56,872 nucleotides of DNA from Deltaproteobacteria bacterium (GTDB taxonomy: Bacteria; Desulfobacterota; Syntrophia; Syntrophales; JAIPED01). Below the pieces are notes generated by a model, which worked only from the letters and a program-made list of their open reading frames with translations, searched no databases and was not told where the DNA came from. Numbering within the stretch: position 1 is the stretch's first letter; every line of letters starts with the position of its first letter. The stretch spans positions 1 to 56,872 of the forward strand of contig JAIPED010000003.1 of assembly GCA_021737325.1 (NCBI GenBank), given 5' to 3'. Shown here piece after piece: positions 45,704 through 53,920 of the stretch. The position numbers and the translations under genes are program-made.

Positions 45704-45720
45704 AGCAAAAATCGTGCCAA
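45704..45720 (-). promoter_or_regulatory. Sigma-54 (-24/-12) promoter of the glutamate synthase-glnA operon
   Basis: The minus strand reads TTGGCACGATTTTTGCT, matching the sigma-54 consensus TGGCACG-N4-TTGC[AT] at every fixed position. The -12 GC is at 45705-45706, placing the start of transcription near 45693, about 25 bases before the chosen start codon. This implies NtrC-like, nitrogen-responsive activation. No clear activator site was recognised in 45721-45967, and no gene is seen in 45684-46020. Confidence 0.85.
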
Positions 45721-45967
45721 AACCATCAGAAATAAAATGAGTAAAATCAGCGATTTAACATGTTACACCGATGATTAAAGGTACATTTTGGGGCTTTATC
45801 AGTCATCTGGTTGTGAAGAAACATCAATACGGTAGAAATCATTCATTTATTACAGCTACATGCGTGATCGACACAATTTTGTCATTTTGCTTCTCCCCGT
45901 GTTTCCCTTTGGGCGTTCATTGAACTTTTTTGTTTTGTCAGGATACAGGAGAATGCGCTCACTCAAG

Positions 45968-45999
45968 AAAAAAGGTCGCCAGCAAAACTGGCGACCTTT
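45968..45999 (-). terminator. Intrinsic terminator after the Cache-domain gene
   Basis: AAAGGTCGCCAG / CTGGCGACCTTT 12-bp stem with a CAAAA loop; a T-run follows on the minus strand. It lies 21 bases past the stop codon. Confidence 0.9.
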
Positions 46000-46020
46000 T
46001 GGTGATGGCTAAAAAGCTAA

Positions 46021-47328
46021 CTAGTTTTCGTCCTCATCGTCTTCGGACAGTGGATTCTTCGCTTCCTCAGGAACGGAAGCATTAACAGAGCGCATGATAC
46101 CACGGGCAAGAATCGCCGCGATGCCAAAGAGGAGCAACACCGAGATAACGATAATCACTATAATCGTGCTCGCCCACGATCTGGATTCCTCGCGGATCTG
46201 CTTTGCCGCATCCGCGCCTAGAGAGTTGAACTTATCAACATCGACACCCATGCCAATCCAGCCAAATCCCTCGGGTGAGGAATAGCCGACGCAGTAGAAC
46301 TTAATCGGCGCATAGGCAACCAACTTGGTATGTCCTGCGAAACTGTATGTCCTGATGCCCGTTTTTCCGGCAGCCGCTTCAAGAGCAACCTTCTGCAATT
46401 CGGCATCAATAAATCCCATGAGGCGAAGGTTAAGAACTTCCGTTCCCTCCTTGGCTTTGATGGCTGTATTCTCCTTGGTTAGCGGTAAGACTTGCTTGCC
46501 AGCTTTATCAAGCCCCACTACATGATAATCGGCGGGGTGGGAAATAACGAAACCGCGATTATCCACCATATACGCGTAGTTTCCTGTTGAAGGATCGGCT
46601 TCAAAAACATAATCCGATTGAGTGGGAACGATCCTATCCGTCATTTGCATTAGGTGACGGGCGTCAAGTGTCATGACCAAAACACCGGCAAACCCGTTCC
46701 GATCAAAAACGGGAGATGCGATGCGATAAATGCCCGCAAAGCGTTTGCCTTTTTCAAAGGAGGTGCGATCAACATACCAACCGGTCAACGGGGAAATGTA
46801 AATCTCGCCGCGGTTGAGTTTTTTTGACTTGGCAAAATAATCTTCGGAGAGGTATTCCGTATTCCGTATGTCGGCAACATTTCTCAGCTCCTTTGCAGGG
46901 ACAACCTTGCCATTGGCAACCCTGATAACTTCCTGCCCGGCGGGGTTAATGAGCGCCATCTCTTGATAGAGCGGCAATAAAACCCGCGTTAGCTTACCAT
47001 CTCTTTTTTCCCAGATGGACCTGCTTTTCTTCTCCAGAAAGTTTTTGTAAACACTACCATCTGTAGGCAGTATCGTGGCTACCATTAAATCATCCTGCCT
47101 CTCGGTTAGGAAACTTGCCACCTCATCCGCCAGCGCAATGGCACGAACCTTAATACTTCCTTGATACTTTTGGTCCATCACAACGACAGCACTTTGCTCT
47201 GCAACATCTCCCACTTTGAGAATGCTGGTCGCAAGCAAGACAGAAACTAAGGCGAGGGGAATGACGATAAGCAGGAAAAAGATTCTTCCCACAGTGAATA
47301 ACTGTTTCTCTCTTTTGGACGCTGTCAT
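46021..47328 (-). CDS. Membrane sensor with extracytoplasmic Cache domain and no output domain
   Basis: 435 residues. An N-terminal membrane helix (about 15-37) is followed by a periplasmic dCache-like region (about 38-380: LINPAGQEVIRVANGK, ISPLTGWYVDRTSFEKGKR in part, FDRNGFAGVLVMTLDARHL) and a second membrane helix (about 387-407). Only a 28-residue cytoplasmic tail remains, ending in acidic SEDDEDEN. Such sensors normally continue into a methyl-accepting, kinase or cyclase domain. Here the frame stops cleanly, followed by a terminator, so the lack of output seems genuine. It lies 40 bases after atpE with no terminator between, suggesting co-transcription. Confidence 0.82.
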   Translation of the reverse strand: MTASKREKQLFTVGRIFFLLIVIPLALVSVLLATSILKVGDVAEQSAVVVMDQKYQGSIKVRAIALADEVASFLTERQDDLMVATILPTDGSVYKNFLEKKSRSIWEKRDGKLTRVLLPLYQEMALINPAGQEVIRVANGKVVPAKELRNVADIRNTEYLSEDYFAKSKKLNRGEIYISPLTGWYVDRTSFEKGKRFAGIYRIASPVFDRNGFAGVLVMTLDARHLMQMTDRIVPTQSDYVFEADPSTGNYAYMVDNRGFVISHPADYHVVGLDKAGKQVLPLTKENTAIKAKEGTEVLNLRLMGFIDAELQKVALEAAAGKTGIRTYSFAGHTKLVAYAPIKFYCVGYSSPEGFGWIGMGVDVDKFNSLGADAAKQIREESRSWASTIIVIIVISVLLLFGIAAILARGIMRSVNASVPEEAKNPLSEDDEDEN

Positions 47329-47368
47329 TTCTCTATCCCCCTAGAATGTAGTTTTTGTTAAGTTTAGC

Positions 47369-47743
47369 TTATCCCAAAAAATACACCTTGAAGGGGTTTG
47401 CGAATAATAGAACGAGAGAAACGACGAGCGCGTAGATGGCAATTGACTCTGCCATTGCCATACCAATAAGCATTGTCATCATGATCTTTCCCTGTGCACC
47501 AGGATTTCTTCCGACTGCCTGACAGGCACCGCCTGCGGCAATACCAATACCGGCGCCCGCGCCGATTGCCCCACATCCGATCGCGATGCCTGAAGCGACC
47601 ATCGCTCCTAAAGCAAAGAGAACATTGGAAGAAGAATCACCAGAGGGGATAACCTCTGTAGCGAAACCCGCAGAAGAAGTTGCAATTAACACACTGATAG
47701 TCACAAACAAAAACAGGAGCTTCTTTCCATGAATCGTTAGCAT
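47369..47743 (-). CDS. atpE: ATP synthase F0 subunit c with N-terminal signal-like extension
   Basis: 124 residues from ATG 47743 (AAAGGAG about 11 bases upstream). Residues 1-30 form a signal peptide-like hydrophobic segment ending AGFATEV. Helix 1 is [20 protein letters not shown], the polar loop GRNPGAQGK, helix 2 [13 protein letters not shown] with the essential Glu. The Gln of the GxGQG motif and the Thr after AES, both used for Na+ binding in sodium-type rings, are Ile here, which favours H+ coupling. No other ATP synthase genes are adjacent. An in-frame start at 47776 is weaker. Confidence 0.92.
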   Translation of the reverse strand: MLTIHGKKLLFLFVTISVLIATSSAGFATEVIPSGDSSSNVLFALGAMVASGIAIGCGAIGAGAGIGIAAGGACQAVGRNPGAQGKIMMTMLIGMAMAESIAIYALVVSLVLLFANPFKVYFLG

Positions 47744-48021
47744 TGTACTTTTTCTCCTTTCATCTTGGTAAAACATTTTATTCCTCTCTGGTTAATAACC
47801 GCTTGAGGTTTTCGGTATATTCCTAAAGCAACAATTGTGCCACAAAGCGATTTCCTGTTGATTGCCGTTGCGAAACAGTTGTAACGATTAACAATATGGC
47901 AAATAATCGCCACCCCAACGCATTGTTTTAGGGGATGCTGTGGCAATCATCTCGTTAAAAAACCGACCATGAAATTTAACGGATATTGCAACGAACACCA
48001 TGAGGCCCTTCCACAAAACAT

Positions 48022-48885
48022 CTAAACACCTCTCGCAAGGCAAGCAAGTTCCGCCGCCATGAGTGTGTTTTTTAAAAGCATCGCTATTGTCATTGGACCT
48101 ACGCCGCCGGGAACGGGGGTTATTTTAGCGGCACAAGGGGATACCGCATGGAAATCAACATCGCCAACCAGAGAACCATCGGCAAGCCTGTTTACTCCTA
48201 CATCAACAACTACCGCGCCATTTTTTACCATCTGGGCTCCGACGAAATTTGCCTTGCCGATAGCGGCGATGAGCAGATCCGCTTGAGAAGCGATGGCTGG
48301 TAGCCCGACAGTACGGGAATGGCAAATGGTTACGGTGGCATGGCGTTCGAGGAGCATCAGCGACAGGGGTTTGCCCACGATGTTGCTTCTTCCGATAATA
48401 ACGGCCCTTTTCCCCGCAATATCAACACCGCTTTGATCTAAGAGTTCCACTATTCCCGCGGGGGTGCAGGCGCGAGGGGCGGGCAAGCCGGCAAAAAGCC
48501 GGCCGATATTATAGGGATGAAAACCATCGACATCCTTATGGGGCACAATGGCCTCAATGATAGATTCAGGCGAAATGTGTTTAGGTAGGGGAAGCTGCAC
48601 GAGGATTCCATGAATCATGTTGTCGCTGTTCAATTCGACTATCCTTTTTAGGAGCTCAGCTTCCGTGGTGCTAGACGGAAGGGTTATCTCTTGGGAATAA
48701 AAACCCGCCATGGCGCAGGCGTTTTTTTTGTTGCGGACATACACCTCTGAGGCAGGGTCGCTACCGACCAATACTACCGCCAAACCTGGCGTTATTCCGT
48801 AGGCGTCTTTCAGCGCTAGCGCCTTTCTTTTGATTCCCTCCCTGATTTGGAGGGCAATTTTTTTGCCATCAATAATTTGCGCCAC
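48022..48885 (-). CDS. folD: Bifunctional methylene-THF dehydrogenase / methenyl-THF cyclohydrolase FolD
   Basis: 287 residues from GTG 48885 behind GGAGG. Landmarks: catalytic Lys region VYVRNKKNACAMAGF, VQLPLPKHI, HKDVDGFHPYNIGRL, GRSNIVGKPLSLML and PGGVGPMTIAMLL. It interconverts 5,10-methylene- and 10-formyl-tetrahydrofolate with NADP+. Its ribosome site begins directly after the terminator of the DUF2147 gene. Downstream (47744-48021) no gene or clear signal is seen. Confidence 0.95.
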   Translation of the reverse strand: MAQIIDGKKIALQIREGIKRKALALKDAYGITPGLAVVLVGSDPASEVYVRNKKNACAMAGFYSQEITLPSSTTEAELLKRIVELNSDNMIHGILVQLPLPKHISPESIIEAIVPHKDVDGFHPYNIGRLFAGLPAPRACTPAGIVELLDQSGVDIAGKRAVIIGRSNIVGKPLSLMLLERHATVTICHSRTVGLPAIASQADLLIAAIGKANFVGAQMVKNGAVVVDVGVNRLADGSLVGDVDFHAVSPCAAKITPVPGGVGPMTIAMLLKNTLMAAELACLARGV

Positions 48886-48900
48886 AACTACTTCCTCCAC

Positions 48901-48930
48901 AAAAAATCCCCCGCCAGCAAGCGGGGGATT
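48901..48930 (-). terminator. Intrinsic terminator between the DUF2147 gene and folD
   Basis: AATCCCCCGC / GCGGGGGATT perfect 10-bp stem with a 6-base loop, followed by a T-run on the minus strand. The folD ribosome site starts about 4 bases beyond it, leaving no room for a separate promoter between. Confidence 0.88.
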
Positions 48931-48951
48931 GAAGCTCTGCAACAATATTTT

Positions 48952-49389
48952 TTAGTTCGTGCGATACCAATACTGGGTGCGACCGGCAAAAGAAAATCCG
49001 ATAAATCCACGCACCTTTAACTTTGCGCCACCATCTTCAAGGGCGATTTTACAACTGTACACCTTACCTTTGTTGGGATCCATTATCGTGCCGTCCACAT
49101 ACTCATTTCCCTTTTGCACGAGGTTTTTAAGAATTACCAAACCGACCAGAGGCTTATTTTTGTCCTCTCCCGTACACTTTTCACAAAGGCTATTTTCTTT
49201 TCCTGGTGTCAGTATCTTGATGATTTTACCATATAACTTTCCATCAACATCGTAGATTTCCACTATCGACTTTTCGGCCTTGGTTTCATCATCAATGGTC
49301 TTCCACTTTCCTACCGGGCTATTTGCCCACAGAGCGCTCACGGAAAAGAGCACGGCAACAACAATGGCAACAAACAAACTTTTTTTCAT
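48952..49389 (-). CDS. Secreted DUF2147 protein
   Basis: 145 residues from ATG 49389 (AAGGAGG about 10 bases upstream). A Sec signal peptide (MKKSLFVAIVVAVLFSVSALWA) is followed by a DUF2147 domain: SPVGKWKTIDDETKAEKSIV, KILTPGKENSLCEKC with a CxxC pair, and VRGFIGFSFAGRTQYWYR. The family is periplasmic and of unknown function; a lipocalin-like fold is usual. The two Cys could form a disulfide or bind metal. Confidence 0.88.
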   Translation of the reverse strand: MKKSLFVAIVVAVLFSVSALWANSPVGKWKTIDDETKAEKSIVEIYDVDGKLYGKIIKILTPGKENSLCEKCTGEDKNKPLVGLVILKNLVQKGNEYVDGTIMDPNKGKVYSCKIALEDGGAKLKVRGFIGFSFAGRTQYWYRTN

Positions 49390-49526
49390 TATCACATAAC
49401 CTCCTTGAAGTTTGGCAGGCGGGCTACAACACCTCCACGGATAAAGTCAATGCTCCGCAAGCGCTCCTTCCGTCGGTGAAAGGAGAAACTATTTTGATTT
49501 TACTATTGTTTTATCGCTCCTCAGGG

Positions 49527-50882
49527 TTAGCCAAGCTCTCGAACTATAGTTTCAGCGATTCTTTGACAGATAGTTTTTGCCTGCTGAAAGTCTGGTGCTT
49601 CAACCATCACCCGGCAAAGGGTTTGTGTCCCCGAATAGCGCACGAGAACCCTGCCCGTTTCTCCCAGCTCTTTTTGTGCCACGTTGATTGCCGTCGCCAC
49701 CGTGGGAACACCCATGAAATCGGTGCGGGCGGCGGTCTCCACACTTATTAAAACCTGCGGCAGCACCTCCATCTGATCGGCCAATTGCGCCAATGGCCTT
49801 TTTTCAGCTACCATCACCGCCAGGACATTTAGCGCGGTGAGAATGCCGTCACCTGTCGGAAGCGTGTTCGCAAAGATGATATGCCCAGAATCCTCACCGC
49901 CAATTGCCGCGCCGCTTTTGTCCATTCCTTCAGCGACAAATTTATCGCCAACATCCGTTATGAGGTAATCAATTCCGTGATCCTTAAGCGCGTTCGTCAT
50001 GCCCTGGTTGCTCATCACCGTCCGCACAACAATGTTGTTAGTTAAGCGGCCTTGCCGTTTTAGCCACAAGGCGCAAAGGGTGATTAGCTGATCCCCCGTT
50101 AGCGTTCTGCCATGGGCATCAACGGCAATTACTCTATCGCCATCGCCATCAAAGGCAAAGCCACAGGATGCCTGCTGAGCAACAACCGTCTGCGATAGAG
50201 ATGCGGTATGCTGCGAACCGCAATTAAGATTGATATTTTTGCCATTGGGCTCGTTGTGGATGGCAATGACATCAACCCCTAACTCGGCGAAAACGGCAGG
50301 GGCAACCTTGTAGGTAGAGCCATTGGCACAATCAAGGATTACCTTCATGCTGTGTGGTTTTTGGCTGAGGGGATAAGCTCTCAGGAGGAAATCAATATAG
50401 CGTCTCTCGGACAGCGCAAAAATACCGCTGGTGCCAATACTTGTTGGAAACGCAAGCGGCATTATCGTGGCAAGGAGGTGGGCTTCAATTGCCTCTTCGG
50501 CAGCGGTAGCGAGCTTGCATCCTTGGTGGGAAAAAAGCTTGATACCGTTATCCCCAAAGGGGTTATGAGAGGCCGAGATGACAATTCCGGCGTCAAATCC
50601 TCCTTCGGGGGTGAGATAGGATATCGCGGGCGTGGGAATAACCCCAGCAAGGGCGATATTAACTCCACCAGCGGTAAGCCCCGCCATGAGAGCGCTTTCC
50701 ACCATGTCTCCCGAAAGCCTAGTGTCTCTGCCAATGATAACACTTGGCGAGTTGTCTTCCTTGATCGCCGTACTTCGTAAAAAAGCGGCTATAGCCAAAC
50801 CCAGTTTGGTGATGGTCATCGGTGTCAGTGGTTCGCGATTAACCAACCCACGAACACCATCGGTGCCAAAAAATTTTCCCAT
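49527..50882 (-). CDS. glmM: Phosphoglucosamine mutase GlmM
   Basis: 451 residues from ATG 50882. Converts GlcN-6-P to GlcN-1-P for UDP-GlcNAc. FGTDGVRG at the start, phospho-serine S105 in ISASHNPFGDNGIK, metal loop DGDGDRVIAVD, sugar loop GGEDSGH and phosphate site RYSGTQTLCRVM. It begins beside the aldolase stop codon, using GGAGAAG as ribosome site. Confidence 0.95.
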   Translation of the reverse strand: MGKFFGTDGVRGLVNREPLTPMTITKLGLAIAAFLRSTAIKEDNSPSVIIGRDTRLSGDMVESALMAGLTAGGVNIALAGVIPTPAISYLTPEGGFDAGIVISASHNPFGDNGIKLFSHQGCKLATAAEEAIEAHLLATIMPLAFPTSIGTSGIFALSERRYIDFLLRAYPLSQKPHSMKVILDCANGSTYKVAPAVFAELGVDVIAIHNEPNGKNINLNCGSQHTASLSQTVVAQQASCGFAFDGDGDRVIAVDAHGRTLTGDQLITLCALWLKRQGRLTNNIVVRTVMSNQGMTNALKDHGIDYLITDVGDKFVAEGMDKSGAAIGGEDSGHIIFANTLPTGDGILTALNVLAVMVAEKRPLAQLADQMEVLPQVLISVETAARTDFMGVPTVATAINVAQKELGETGRVLVRYSGTQTLCRVMVEAPDFQQAKTICQRIAETIVRELG

Positions 50883-50887
50883 TGCCA

Positions 50888-52279
50888 CTACTTCTCCGCA
50901 GATGGTTGCATCGTCGCCACATCAACTAAACGCACATACTTCTCCACCAGTGAATAGCTTCCCACCACTTTTAACTTCTCAAAAAGAAAAGAGAATTGTT
51001 CTTTCAGGTCGCTCCTTATACCTTCCCGTAGCGTTTCATCCATACACCACAACTCCCGCTTGAAGGGGGCAAAACCTTTTTTACGGGTTTTATAGATAAA
51101 TTGTTCTTCGGTGTCGTTTTCCTTGCGCTCGCTTGCCAGCTCCTTTTTCAGGTACTCGTATATTTTCGCCTTTATTTCTCTCGGTAGGTGCCCACCATCG
51201 TAGATCTTGTTTTGGAAGCCCGTGGCAAGATGCACCTCGGCAGTTTGGCAAGCGGGGAATTTATCAAAAGCTTCTTCGGGAAGGGTAGAAGCTCCATGCT
51301 GAACGGCTCCGGCTAAGCCATATTCGCTTATGCTTGCTAAGGAAAGATCGCGCAGAGTGTCAAAATCAAGCTTTACCTTGGCAATGCTACCATCTGGCAT
51401 GGGGACGCCGCCATGCGAAGTGCCAGTTTGTACGCTGATTTTGCTAATACCTTTTATCTCGGTACCATGTTTGTCGAGTTCCTTACGGTAGCCATCCATG
51501 AATGCTTGTAACTCTGCCACGGTGGAATTTTTCCCCCCAACCTCGCCAATCTCACCGCCCACCGAAACGCAAATTCCCTCAGGCTCCAAATCCCGAACCA
51601 GCAGGGTTAACTCCGCGGCTATGGTAAAGTTTTCCCTTTGTTGCTCCAGCAAGTTGTCCTTCCCTATATCAACAAGGGTGGAGCTATCAATATCAATGTT
51701 GTAGAATCCCGCTTCCAGTGCCTCCCAAATAAGGTCCTTTACCTCCTTCAGCTCGGTACTGGCAGATTGGGCATAGCGCTTGGCGGAAACCTGGAAATGG
51801 TCTCCTTGTAAAAAAATGGCTCCCGCAAAGCCCGCCTTAATAGCTCCGGCAAGGATCGCAACGGCGTATTCGTCAGGGCTTTGCTTGGTATATTCTATTT
51901 CAGAACGAGCAATCTCAAAAACAACGGCACCAACATTTTTTTCCCGCGCCGTTTCTAAAATAGCCCGTGAAAAATCGTAGGTCAGGGTGCGAATGTTAAC
52001 CGCAGGAACGGTAAAACCGCCCACCTCTTGCGCACCCATCGCATCATAAAGTCCTTGAATGGAAGCGGGAATCGCCCCTAACTTGGCAGCGCAACGGCGG
52101 ATAAGCCAGCGGGCAAGAGCTATGGTATCGGCATCGACAGAAAATACAGCGCTGAAAACCATGGTATCAATCACGGTGTCGCGGAGAGTTTTTTCATCCA
52201 GGATAACGACATCGCCATCCCTGATGGCTAACACTCCGACAATATTATCCTTCAATTCATTAATGCTCTCACAAATCAT
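50888..52279 (-). CDS. fba: Class II fructose-bisphosphate aldolase, long form
   Basis: 463 residues. Zn-binding and catalytic segments: FLQGDHFQ, EIGEVGGKNS, QTGTSHGGVP and a DGGHLPREI loop. The protein is longer than the common 300-360-residue enzymes because of an extra N-terminal region (about 1-90) and a C-terminal region (about 390-463). This fits a long subgroup of ketose-bisphosphate aldolases; substrate may be fructose 1,6-bisphosphate given the neighbour fbp. Its start overlaps the fbp stop (ATGA at 52276-52279). Confidence 0.82.
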   Translation of the reverse strand: MICESINELKDNIVGVLAIRDGDVVILDEKTLRDTVIDTMVFSAVFSVDADTIALARWLIRRCAAKLGAIPASIQGLYDAMGAQEVGGFTVPAVNIRTLTYDFSRAILETAREKNVGAVVFEIARSEIEYTKQSPDEYAVAILAGAIKAGFAGAIFLQGDHFQVSAKRYAQSASTELKEVKDLIWEALEAGFYNIDIDSSTLVDIGKDNLLEQQRENFTIAAELTLLVRDLEPEGICVSVGGEIGEVGGKNSTVAELQAFMDGYRKELDKHGTEIKGISKISVQTGTSHGGVPMPDGSIAKVKLDFDTLRDLSLASISEYGLAGAVQHGASTLPEEAFDKFPACQTAEVHLATGFQNKIYDGGHLPREIKAKIYEYLKKELASERKENDTEEQFIYKTRKKGFAPFKRELWCMDETLREGIRSDLKEQFSFLFEKLKVVGSYSLVEKYVRLVDVATMQPSAEK

Positions 52280-53226
52280 GCCTTCCCCCTTGCTGTGTGT
52301 TGTTTGGCTAAAGCCACCTCATGTTTGCTTCCGATATAGATTGGCGCACATTGGTCAAGATGGTCAACTTTGATATCTAGGATATCTTTCTCTCCATTTG
52401 TTGCGGCACCGCCCGCACCTTCAAAGAGAAAAGCCATCGGCTGTAACTCAAAGAGCAAACGAAGCTTCCCTCGCGGATTGCTCCTTAATTGTGGATAGGA
52501 AAAAATGCCCCCTTGCTTAATTAATATCTGGTTAAGATCGGGGACTAAACCCCCGCTGTAGCGCAATTTGTAACCTTGCTCCTCTAGTGAATTAGCAAAA
52601 GCGGCATGCCCAGAAAGCCAGTCTTTGCGCAGACCTCCCAAGCTATAAATGGAACCTTTTTCCTTTAACTGGATGTTTGCTTGAGAAAGGACATACTCGC
52701 CCTCGCGGTTCAAGACAAATTCATGGGAACCCTTCCCTGCCGAATACACCATGGTGATTAGCGGTCCGTAGAGGATGTAAAGAGCCCCGCACAGGGTCTT
52801 TCTTCCTGTTGATCCTAGTGGTTCCTTTTTATGAATGCCGATTATTGTGCCGATAGTGAGATTTGTTTCCACAAGTGAAGAACCATCAAGAGGATCAGCG
52901 GTAATAATGTATTTTTCCGTCCCTGTGCCCAGCTTAATCGGTGCTTCCCGTTCTTCAGAGAGATACTCGCGAACCAATCCCGTGTTCGCAAGTTGGGCAA
53001 CGAGGATTTCATCGGAGCTTCTGTCTAAGGCTAGTTGTTCTTCATGGTAGATGTTTTGCAATCCTGCCAATTTGCGGTTAGACTCCTGTATCTTGGCGGA
53101 GATGTATTTACCCGTTGTTGCTACCTGCCAAATGAGCCTTCTTAACTCGGTAGGAACGCCGCTAAGCCACATGTGTCTCCGCAGATCAACTATGTATTGT
53201 GTATAGTCAGAGATACCGCCACTCAT
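52276..53226 (-). CDS. fbp: Fructose-1,6-bisphosphatase, class I
   Basis: 316 residues. Metal and catalytic motif ADPLDGSSLVETN, preceded by LDRSSDEILV; sugar-phosphate residues in GGLVPDLNQIL and a KLRLLFELQPMAFLFEGAGG end region. It removes the 1-phosphate in gluconeogenesis. First gene of fbp-fba-glmM, which together channel triose phosphate to fructose 6-phosphate and amino sugar. Upstream, 53227-53520 is a divergent intergenic region with no other recognisable feature. Confidence 0.94.
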   Translation of the reverse strand: MSGGISDYTQYIVDLRRHMWLSGVPTELRRLIWQVATTGKYISAKIQESNRKLAGLQNIYHEEQLALDRSSDEILVAQLANTGLVREYLSEEREAPIKLGTGTEKYIITADPLDGSSLVETNLTIGTIIGIHKKEPLGSTGRKTLCGALYILYGPLITMVYSAGKGSHEFVLNREGEYVLSQANIQLKEKGSIYSLGGLRKDWLSGHAAFANSLEEQGYKLRYSGGLVPDLNQILIKQGGIFSYPQLRSNPRGKLRLLFELQPMAFLFEGAGGAATNGEKDILDIKVDHLDQCAPIYIGSKHEVALAKQHTARGKA

Positions 53227-53520
53227 ATTTCTTACCTCTCCTTCTTTGGTCTGGCCTCGCTAACAGCAAACCCTCCTTTTGACAAGGGTAGGCGGTTATT
53301 TTGTAATGGCAGGCTATGCCTTGGTAGCAGAAAATGCGGGTGGAAGGGCGAATCAACTCAGGTCTCAAGAAATGGGGAGAAACCGTCCACAACAATTACC
53401 CTGTAAAAATTTGCTTCACAATGGCGGGTTGCTGTTGGCTTGAGGAAAAAAGCTCCTTTGATTATCTTCCCTTTTTTGGTAGCCTCCGCCCTCCTAAATA
53501 AGAGGAAGGGGAGGAAGCGT

Positions 53521-53916
53521 ATGGAAGAGGGAAAAAAGGGATTTGTGGTCAAGGACCGGCGGGGAAGCGAGAGGGATGATAACGCCAAGATTGCGGAAGG
53601 CGGTAAAGCTACCGACACATTATCTAACGGGGAAGGTGAAGGGGTAACAGCCAGTAGTGATTCAGCGCTGGAGGAGGTTAATTTCTCCAGTTTTATTATA
53701 TCGCTAAGCACGACCGCGATGCTCCACTTCGGTTTGTTCCCAGATCCTGAAACAAAACAAGCAACTCAAAATCTGCCCGCCGCCAAGCAGGTGATTGACA
53801 TCATCGCCTTGCTACAAAAAAAGACAGAGGGTAACCTCACCACAGAAGAGGCTTCTCTCATTAAAGATGCCCTGTACAATCTGCGTATGTCCTACATACA
53901 ATTGACCAAGCAGTGA
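53521..53916 (+). CDS. DUF1844 protein
   Basis: 131 residues from ATG 53521 (GGGGAGGAAG upstream). A charged, low-complexity N-terminus (about 1-55) is followed by the DUF1844 domain: NFSSFIISLSTTAMLHFGL, FPDPETKQATQNLPAAKQVID and LKDALYNLRMSYI-like helices. Function unknown; the family often sits next to ispE or translation genes in Deltaproteobacteria. It ends 4 bases before ispE. Confidence 0.85.
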   Translation: MEEGKKGFVVKDRRGSERDDNAKIAEGGKATDTLSNGEGEGVTASSDSALEEVNFSSFIISLSTTAMLHFGLFPDPETKQATQNLPAAKQVIDIIALLQKKTEGNLTTEEASLIKDALYNLRMSYIQLTKQ

Positions 53917-53920
53917 AATA

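Noticed and set aside
47369-47743. Sodium-translocating c-subunit
   Set aside because: The key Gln of helix 1 and the Thr after AES are both Ile, so the ion site looks proton-type.
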